A DNA stretch of 64,000 bases from Tardiphaga sp051811025 (lineage in GTDB: Bacteria > Pseudomonadota > Alphaproteobacteria > Rhizobiales > Xanthobacteraceae), in the NCBI RefSeq assembly GCF_051811025.1, contig NZ_JBPWQE010000001.1, forward strand, positions 1,860,001 to 1,924,000. Direction: 5' to 3'. The notes under the pieces were generated by a model, which saw only the letters and a program-made list of their open reading frames with translations, was not told where the DNA came from and did no database searches. Every line of letters begins with the position of its first letter. The stretch's first letter is position 1. Below, in pieces: positions 58,449 to 64,000 of the stretch. Both the position numbers and the translations under genes were made by a program.

Positions 58449-59837
58449 TTAACGGGGCGAGCGGCGCCCGGTTGCTCCATATTTGCGGGTCAGCTCCTCC
58501 GCGACCGCCTTTTCGGGCCTTAATTTGCTGCCGGCGAGCCAAACCTCGGTCACTTTCCCGGTCTTGCCACGGACCCTCCGGACTGCTTCCCCATAACTGG
58601 AATAACCCGCGGCCGCGGTGATCGTGCCCTTGTCCTTGCCGGTCACCTCGATCTCGGCGACGTCCATGAAGGGATTGATCGCCTGAGGCGTGGCGACCAG
58701 CACCCGGTCTCCAATGGGCACCAGATCAAACGCGCTCCATGAAGTCCACATGCGTCCCGTCCAGTCGCGGACGCGCTTCTGCGGCGCGCCGCGCTGGGCG
58801 AATGCGCGCAGGATATGCATGGCGCCATCAACCCAGATGGGCGCCCAGCCGTCGGTGGCATTGGTGAAAACCGAGATCGTCAGCTCGCAGGCCGGGATCA
58901 CGGCGGTGCGCGAGATATAGCCATGAAATCCGCCATTGTGGCCGAACCAGTCCCAGCCGGCGGTGGTGCCGTTCATGGTGCCGAGGCCGTAATAGCTCTC
59001 GATAGTTGCGTGCGGATTGCGCCAGTGCCGCCGCGTCATCTCACGCCGGCCCGCCGCAGACAGCACGCTGTGCTTTGCATTGGGTGCAAGCTGCGCGAAG
59101 AAGCGCGCGATGTCGGCTGCGGTGCTGACGAAGCCCGCAGCAGGCGTGATGGCGTGGCACGGCGTGTCGCCGGGAATGACCAGACGGCGGCCGAGCGGAA
59201 GCCGCGGCGTATGACCTTGCGCGAGGGGCGCCCCCTTTGTCAGCGGCATGTCGGGCTGGGTCTCGCGCAGGCCGACCGCATCAATGATCTCGCGCCTGAT
59301 CCATTCGCGATAGGGCTCGCCGGTGACAGATTCGATGACGAGGCCGAGCAGGCCAAAGCCATGGTTGGAATATTTCAGCCGAGTGCCGGGCGCAATCGCG
59401 GGCGGTTGCTGCAGCTCGGACAATAGCTCCTTCTTGTCGAGATAGGGGCGGCTGTCGATGAACTGCCCGGCATCGACGCCGTCGCGCGTGAGGCCGGCGC
59501 TATGCGACAGTAATTGTCCGATAGTCGTTGCAGCGACCTGCGGATGCAGGCCTTTCACATGGTCGCCAACGGGATCGTCGAGGCGCAATTTGCGTTGCTC
59601 GCGGAGCTTCATCAGTCCGGCAGATGTGAAGCTTTTCGAATGCGAGGCGATCCGGAAGCGATGCCGCGGCGTCAGCTTCTCGCCGGTCGCGAGGTCGGCG
59701 TGACCGAAGGCATATTCAGCGACGATCTTGCCGCGATGCGCGATGGCCACGAGGCAGCCGGGTTGCTGTGTAGTTGCCATCTGGAATGAGAGCCAGTCGT
59801 GGATGTAGTCGAGTGCGGGCTTCAGCCAGGGATCCAT
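58449..59837 (-). CDS. Class C beta-lactamase-like serine hydrolase
   Basis: Penicillin-binding-protein-fold hydrolase of 462 aa. SxxK is S65-HSK68, the YxN motif is in LKYSNHGFG, and a KTG-like HNGG occurs in GHNGGFHGYI. There is no signal peptide, so it is probably an esterase or peptidase in the cytoplasm rather than a beta-lactamase. The last 110 residues form a separate C-terminal domain. The ATG at 59837 is chosen; a start at 59897 lies inside the neighbouring terminator. Substrate unknown. Confidence 0.83.
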   Translation of the reverse strand: MDPWLKPALDYIHDWLSFQMATTQQPGCLVAIAHRGKIVAEYAFGHADLATGEKLTPRHRFRIASHSKSFTSAGLMKLREQRKLRLDDPVGDHVKGLHPQVAATTIGQLLSHSAGLTRDGVDAGQFIDSRPYLDKKELLSELQQPPAIAPGTRLKYSNHGFGLLGLVIESVTGEPYREWIRREIIDAVGLRETQPDMPLTKGAPLAQGHTPRLPLGRRLVIPGDTPCHAITPAAGFVSTAADIARFFAQLAPNAKHSVLSAAGRREMTRRHWRNPHATIESYYGLGTMNGTTAGWDWFGHNGGFHGYISRTAVIPACELTISVFTNATDGWAPIWVDGAMHILRAFAQRGAPQKRVRDWTGRMWTSWSAFDLVPIGDRVLVATPQAINPFMDVAEIEVTGKDKGTITAAAGYSSYGEAVRRVRGKTGKVTEVWLAGSKLRPEKAVAEELTRKYGATGRRSPR

Positions 59838-59896
59838 CAGAGGTCTCAATGTGAGGAGAGCGTCGCAGCCGCGAATATGAACAGATCTCTCAGCCA

Positions 59897-59933
59897 TAAC
59901 AAAGCCGGCACAATCCGAAGGATTGCACCGGCT
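59897..59933 (-). terminator. Rho-independent terminator of the TPR gene
   Basis: Read on the minus strand, a 14-bp imperfect stem (59920-59933 with 59903-59916, two mismatches) with a 3-nt loop is followed by TTTGTTAT. It lies 20 nt beyond the TPR stop. Confidence 0.8.
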
Positions 59934-59952
59934 GACTGATCCGCGAACGGGA

Positions 59953-60528
59953 TCAGTAGGTGGGACCGGAGCCCGGCGCCTTTTCCAGCGCGGCAGCGAG
60001 CGATTTATATTCGGCGGAGTCCTTGCCGCTCAGCATCGCGATCTTGTTGAGATGATACTGGGCCTGATCGCGGTTGCCCTGTTCGACCTGCCACAAACCA
60101 TAATACTGCCAGGTGCGGACATGGGCGGGGTCGGCCTTCAGTGCGCGCTCGTACCAGATCTGCGAGACCTTGTAGTCGCCGAGCTTGCGATAGGAGTAGC
60201 CGATCAGGTTGGCGACATCGGCGCGGTCGTCCTGGCCGAGCGCCTTGAGCTGCGCGATGGCCGCCGTGTAATCCTGCTTGTCATAGACCGTGGCATAGGC
60301 CGCGCGATAGTTGGCGAGGAACGCGGCATTCTCGGTGTTCGGATTCCTGGTTTCGGTTTTCTTCTTCTTGTCCTTGGTGCCCTTGGTGTCGGACGCCGGC
60401 GGTGCGGAAGGCGTATCGCCGCCTGCGGCATAGGCCGGGGCAAAGAATGCCGGGGTCAACGAGGGCGTGGCGGCAACGGCCACGGAAAACATTGCCAGCG
60501 TCGTCAGCCTGATCGCGAGGTGGGTCAT
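59953..60528 (-). CDS. Exported TPR-repeat protein
   Basis: Periplasmic protein of 191 aa. Signal peptide about 1-35 (PAYA cleavage), then a low-complexity linker rich in Lys, Thr and Asp (TKGTKDKKKKTETRNPN) and three tetratricopeptide-like units (about 70-185: AAYATVYDKQDYTAAIAQLK, ANLIGYSYRKLGDYKVSQI, QYYGLWQVEQGNRDQAQYHL). GGAGCGCTGC precedes the ATG at 60528. Role unknown. Confidence 0.85.
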   Translation of the reverse strand: MTHLAIRLTTLAMFSVAVAATPSLTPAFFAPAYAAGGDTPSAPPASDTKGTKDKKKKTETRNPNTENAAFLANYRAAYATVYDKQDYTAAIAQLKALGQDDRADVANLIGYSYRKLGDYKVSQIWYERALKADPAHVRTWQYYGLWQVEQGNRDQAQYHLNKIAMLSGKDSAEYKSLAAALEKAPGSGPTY

Positions 60529-60832
60529 GCAGCGCTCCTGTTTGCAACAGCAATAATCTGACACGGAAGTCACAGGTTGTGAACACCGGGCGTGGGTGTT
60601 CATTCCCGCTTTTGCTGAGGGGGGCGGACCTGGGGCGGCAGACTTGAGACCCCAGACTTGGGGCAGGACGCCTGACCCAGCCGATCATGACGAGGATGTC
60701 ACCGAGATGAACGAAGTCTGTCCGGCTCCCTCAGAGTGGGTTCAGCCCAGCGTCGCTAGTCTGACTGCATTGATCGACAAGCCCGGCCAACCGACCGGTC
60801 AACTTCGTGATCGAGACCGACAGGAGACGACC
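60529..60832. promoter_or_regulatory. Intergenic region upstream of the His-rich exported gene
   Basis: 304 bp without a gene. TGAACACC (60580-60587) and GGTGTTCA (60595-60602) form an inverted repeat near the TPR start, an operator candidate for the TPR gene. The rest shows no recognised element. Confidence 0.35.
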
Positions 60833-61117
60833 ATGTTGAAGATGTTTTCCGCTGCTGTGATTGCCGCTTCGATCCTCGCGGCGCCCGCGATGGCTGCCGG
60901 TATCGCCAAGACCACGCCGGCACCGATCACCAAGCCGGTGACGTCGGCCGATAACAAGGTGCAGGCCAAGCCCGGCGTGCTGAACGCAAATGCGAAAATG
61001 GTCCGCCATCATCACCGCCATGCCCGTCCTCATCATCGCTTCCACAAGAAGATGAGCACTCACCAAGTTCATAAGCACACCGCCATCCAGACCACAGTCG
61101 CGCACAAGCGCGGCTGA
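60833..61117 (+). CDS. Small exported His-rich protein
   Basis: Protein of 94 aa. Signal peptide 1-21 (AMA cleavage) and a mature part ending in a His-rich stretch (VRHHHRHARPHHRFHKKM, then TAIQTTVAHKRG). CAGGAGACGACC precedes the ATG. The His density suggests metal binding, but no enzyme domain is present. Alone on its strand before a structured intergenic element at 61175. Confidence 0.8.
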   Translation: MLKMFSAAVIAASILAAPAMAAGIAKTTPAPITKPVTSADNKVQAKPGVLNANAKMVRHHHRHARPHHRFHKKMSTHQVHKHTAIQTTVAHKRG

Positions 61118-61174
61118 GGGGGCTCCGCGGCCGCGGCCTCATATTGCCCAGCCGCGATCGCGGAGTTTCAATGG

Positions 61175-61232
61175 CCGGCCTGCTGCACCTATCCCCTGGG
61201 ATGCATAACATCCCTGAGGCGCAGCAGGCCGG
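61175..61232 (+). other. Nested hairpin element between two exported-protein genes
   Basis: CCGGCCTGCTGC (61175-61186) pairs perfectly over 12 bp with GCAGCAGGCCGG (61221-61232). Inside it GGGATG (61198-61203) pairs with CATCCC (61209-61214) around a CATAA loop. It lies 58 nt after the His-rich gene stop. Weak T content (TTCGTTTGC) follows, so it could be a terminator or a structured RNA element. Confidence 0.5.
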
Positions 61233-61339
61233 TTCGTTTGCTCAGGGTCTGTCACCGAGATGCGAATTCCAATTCCCGGGCGAACCGTCTAGGACAGGCA
61301 TGACGGGGACAGGCCTGCGTAATTGAGACGGCACGACGG

Positions 61340-61771
61340 ATGAGACGGCATTTGGGGATATCTTTGAGACGGGCAGCAGCGGTGCTGTTGCCGCTGTGGC
61401 TTGCAGCATGCGGAGGAGGCGGCGCCGGTGGCATCAGCTTCACGGATGATCAGGGCGTTGCCGCGCAGCCATTCCCGACCAATTATCGCGTCGATCTGCT
61501 GGCGTTCTTCAAGACCTATCTGAACAATCCGGTCGGCGTTCGTGACGCCATGATGGCGGAGCCGGTGCAACGCACCGTGGGCGGACGGCTGCGCTATGTC
61601 AGCTGCGTGCGCTACACGGCGAAGGATTTCGACGGCCGCTACACAGCGCCGCAGGAGCGGGCGGTATCCTATGTCGACAAGCGCCTCGATCGCATTGTCG
61701 AGAATGTCACCGAAGCCTGTGCCGGCGCCACTTACGCGCCGTTCCCCGAAATGGAAAAGATGACGCGTTAG
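61340..61771 (+). CDS. Lipoprotein of unknown function
   Basis: Protein of 143 aa with signal peptide and lipobox LAAC at about residue 24 (LPLWLAACGGGG). The mature part has PFPTNYRVDLLAFFKTYLNN and two Cys (SCVRYTAKDF; ACAGATYAPF) that may form a disulphide. No family recognised; probably outer- or inner-membrane anchored. Confidence 0.75.
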   Translation: MRRHLGISLRRAAAVLLPLWLAACGGGGAGGISFTDDQGVAAQPFPTNYRVDLLAFFKTYLNNPVGVRDAMMAEPVQRTVGGRLRYVSCVRYTAKDFDGRYTAPQERAVSYVDKRLDRIVENVTEACAGATYAPFPEMEKMTR

Positions 61772-62092
61772 TGTGTTGCTGGCAGCTCTTTAGATCTGCT
61801 GTCGGTGCTTGATGCGAGCACTCAATGCCGGCGTTGTCGCCCTCAACCGACCGCAACGTCGCCACAAGATTGCCGCAGCCCAACGTGGGTATCTGGGCAC
61901 TGAAAAACGCGATCAAGTTCGTGTGAGCACTGAACCAAAAGCGCTTCTGCTCCGCCTGAAAATGAATAAATCCAAAAGTGTTGCTGCTTTGTCGCAGTCG
62001 GCAAACATCGATGTGGCAACGCCTGCCGTGAAGCAACCAAACTGCCGCCACGTTGTTTTTCGATGGTCATTACGCAACACAGGGGACCAACC
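61772..62092. promoter_or_regulatory. Intergenic region upstream of the porin gene
   Basis: 321 bp that should carry the porin promoter and a long 5' leader. Around 61950-62050 the sequence is AT-richer than its surroundings. No gene and no recognised riboswitch. Confidence 0.4.
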
Positions 62093-62812
62093 ATGAAGAA
62101 GCTTCTGCTCAGCGCGTCGGCCATCGTTGCCGTGGCCGCGATCTCGTCTTCAGCCTTCGCTGCCGACCTTCCGGCGCGGACCTATACCAAGGCCCCGGCC
62201 TATACGGCGCCGGCTTTGGTCTACAACTGGACCGGTTTCTACATCGGCGGCCATCTCGGCGGCGCCTTCGGTGACGGCAACAGCCTCGTCGGCGATAGCG
62301 GCCGGTTCATGGGCGGTGTGCAGGGCGGTTTCGACTATCAGTTCGCCACCAACTGGGTGGTCGGTATCGAAGCCCAATACAGCTGGCTGGCCAGCAGCAA
62401 TACCAGCCTCGTCTTCCCGAATGGCACGACCATCACGGGCAACGGTAACGATCAGCTCGGCTCGGTCACCGGTCGTCTCGGCTACACCTGGGGTCCGGCA
62501 CTGCTCTACGCCAAGGGCGGTTACGCCTGGAAGGATAACAACAACCTGACCATCGCCGCCCTGGCTCCTGCGGTTGCGGTCATCGATGGCAACAAGAAGG
62601 ACGGCTACACGGTTGGTGGCGGTCTCGAATACATGTTCGCGCCGAACTGGTCGGGCAAGGTCGAATATCAATACTACAACTTCGGCAACACCACGATCAC
62701 TTCGACGGCCATTCCCGGAGGATCGACGCGCTTCAACAACGACGAGCACACCATCAAGGCCGGTCTGAACTATCGCTTCGGCTGGGGTGGCCCGGTGGTT
62801 GCCAAGTACTGA
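62093..62812 (+). CDS. Omp25/31-type outer-membrane beta-barrel protein
   Basis: Outer-membrane protein of 239 aa: signal peptide 1-23 (SAFA cleavage), then the motif YNWTGFYIGGHLGGAFG typical of this family. An eight-stranded barrel follows, ending in a terminal aromatic signature (GLNYRFGW...VVAKY). The ATG at 62093 follows AGGGGACCAACC; an extension to 62063 is possible but lacks support. Family members are immunogenic surface porins in Brucella and Bradyrhizobium. A strong terminator follows. Confidence 0.92.
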   Translation: MKKLLLSASAIVAVAAISSSAFAADLPARTYTKAPAYTAPALVYNWTGFYIGGHLGGAFGDGNSLVGDSGRFMGGVQGGFDYQFATNWVVGIEAQYSWLASSNTSLVFPNGTTITGNGNDQLGSVTGRLGYTWGPALLYAKGGYAWKDNNNLTIAALAPAVAVIDGNKKDGYTVGGGLEYMFAPNWSGKVEYQYYNFGNTTITSTAIPGGSTRFNNDEHTIKAGLNYRFGWGGPVVAKY

Positions 62813-62844
62813 GCAAGTACGAAACCGATTTGGATCTTCGACGG

Positions 62845-62876
62845 AAAGGCCGGCATCTCGCCGGCCTTTTTTGTTT
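62845..62876 (+). terminator. Rho-independent terminator of the porin gene
   Basis: AAAGGCCGGC (62845-62854) with GCCGGCCTTT (62860-62869), 5-nt loop, then TTTGTTTG. Confidence 0.9.
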
Positions 62877-62897
62877 GTGGAGTGTTGTCTTCCTTTT

Positions 62898-63086
62898 CCC
62901 TCCCTCAAGCGGCGAAGCCGCGCAGTGGGGAGGGTGGATCGACCGCGGAGCGGTCGAGACGGGTGGGGTGGTGCAACAAGCACTGCTCCCACATGGGGAA
63001 ACACCCCACCCCGGCCTCCACTTCGTCGATGCTGCGCATCGCCTCGTTCGGCCGACCCTCCCCACCGCGCTTCGCTTGGGGGAGGG
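62898..63086. repeat. Intergenic mosaic repeat bounded by CCCTCCC / GGGAGGG
   Basis: A 189-bp imperfect inverted repeat. CCCTCCCTCAAGCGGCG begins it and GCTTGGGGGAGGG ends it. Internal palindromes include GACCGCGGAGCGGTC and GTGGGGTGG...CCCCACCCC. This layout is a widespread alphaproteobacterial intergenic repeat. No gene inside. Confidence 0.7.
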
Positions 63087-63129
63087 ATTCCTCTGGCACC
63101 TGTGCGGCATCGCAGATGTGAATTTCAAA

Positions 63130-63783
63130 CAGCCACTGCTCTTCAGACATGCGTCATCGCCCCCATTATTTGCGGCGCGGGGGCGCCGTCGTGTTTCGCA
63201 TTCCCACCCCCTTGTGAGAGGGCGTGCGGAACGCCGGGTGCCCGTTGCACCCTTGGGCCTGATGCGAATGCGGTCTTCCGCAAGGATAATGCATCAGGAC
63301 TTTCGGACGCGCTGGGCGAAGTGCCCGGCGTTCCGCATGCGGTGTTTTTTCGGTTGCTTGCGCTTCGCCATGGCGAACGATCCGATCACCAAAATTACAG
63401 TCCCAAGGCGAATGGGACAGGGTGCCTCAAGCGAGTAAGCCGGACGCGTTTTGACTTGGTCGTCCGTCACACTGTCCAGAGAGTCTTTCCATCCCAAGGT
63501 CGGCCGTCTCCTTGCCAGTGGCAGTGCTGGCGCAGATCCGTCCTGCCCGAAGACAGACGTCACCCATGAACCGCGTGACGCCGCATCTCCGGCGTCCACC
63601 GCATCCCACCCCGCGAACGTGACGATCGCGATCGCCCCTCTCGGTGGAGCAGGACGAAGGGGAATATAAACCCGTTGGGGATATTATCAACGATGGATAG
63701 GAAAAAATGTTTAGGCGCTGTCTTGCCGCCCCACATTGTCATTCCGGGGCGTGGCCGGCACTTGCCGGACGCGAACCCGGAAT
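63130..63783 (-). repeat. Long dispersed repeat, copy B (inverted partner of 28838-29489)
   Basis: Read on the minus strand this 654-bp stretch matches copy A end to end, from the palindromic unit ATTCCGGGTTCGCGTCC to CAGTGGCTG. Indels of 1-3 nt shift the frame between copies. Short ORFs within (for example on the minus strand, ending RNAGHFAQRVRKS) are not conserved in copy A and are not called. I see no gene in it. Confidence 0.85.
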
Positions 63784-63906
63784 CTCGGCATGGGAATCTC
63801 CAGACAGCTCAAAACACTAGGGGATTCCGGGTTCGCACTACGCGGCTGCGCCGCTTCGCGCGCGCCGGAATGACAGTGGGGAAGTCAGCGCCCCGGAATG
63901 ACGAAT
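63737..63906. repeat. Palindromic intergenic repeat, third copy
   Basis: It spans TGTCATTCCGGGGCG, GCGAACCCGGAATCTC, a middle GGGGATTCCGGGTTCGC, and closes with GCCCCGGAATGACGA. Same family as at 14153 and 28810; it overlaps the end of long-repeat copy B. Bases 63907-64000 show no gene or recognised element. Confidence 0.8.
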
Positions 63907-64000
63907 GTGGCGGCAGCGCTTTAAGGCGGTTTGCCACCACCCCCGCACCAGGAATCGAAAGTAAACGAGTCCTGAATCCCGGGAAAAATAAGGTTCGAGA

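Noticed and set aside
62150..63004. 284-codon minus-strand ORF across the porin gene
   Set aside because: Antisense to the porin, crosses its terminator, no motif.
63294..63599. 101-codon minus-strand ORF inside long-repeat copy B
   Set aside because: The frame is broken in copy A by indels, so protein coding is not conserved.

Overview
The window is about 62% GC and comes from an alphaproteobacterium. The gene content (DUF3126, DUF2336, BTLCP, a zf-CHCC/NDUFS6-like protein, Rhizobiales-type cyclic-di-GMP genes) and the palindromic intergenic repeats point to the Bradyrhizobium/Rhodopseudomonas/Afipia/Tardiphaga group. This assignment rests on recognised families and was not tested by a search. 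It reads as chromosome: no integrase, transposase, phage module or CRISPR array was seen.

The left third (1-15 kb) is catabolic. It holds a truncated DppB-type permease, an M20 peptidase and two tandem-duplicated family 5 solute-binding proteins. Next come an XRE-cupin regulator, a RidA protein, an MHS-family MFS transporter, and a MOSC protein translationally coupled to an FMN/[2Fe-2S] reductase. It closes with a four-carbon acid-sugar operon (KdgT-like permease, DUF1537 kinase, PdxA2, DeoR regulator) preceded by TTGCGCAA repeats that look like operators.

The middle (15-36 kb) starts with a c-di-GMP-responsive beta-glucan synthase and its HlyD-type partner, then tRNA-Leu(UAA), a flavin monooxygenase, cysE and a NarL-type two-component system. 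Divergent from that system is an unassigned locus built around a TolQ/MotA-like proton channel (26.7-30.3 kb). Small exported and small cytoplasmic proteins follow, including a 57-aa Rmf/CrpP-like gene, then a BTLCP (LapG-type) protease, a tandem-PilZ protein and a PAS protein.

The right half (36-64 kb) is mostly housekeeping and signalling. It includes rhomboid protease, CBS protein, patatin, a PAS-GGDEF-EAL protein, nitroreductase, thrS, YidD, a degenerate IscU/SufU-like protein, folE, hisI, a lytic transglycosylase and DUF2336. It ends with Hpt and receiver proteins, NAD kinase, a class C beta-lactamase-like hydrolase, a TPR protein and an Omp25/31-type porin.

Two features stand out outside coding sequence. 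A 652-654 bp repeat occurs in inverted orientation at 28.8-29.5 kb and 63.1-63.8 kb without keeping a reading frame. An orphan plus-strand terminator near 36.36 kb suggests an unannotated small RNA; that RNA would carry 19 nt perfectly complementary to the 3' UTR of the BTLCP gene. c-di-GMP recurs as a theme: glucan synthase with PilZ, tandem PilZ, BTLCP and GGDEF-EAL.
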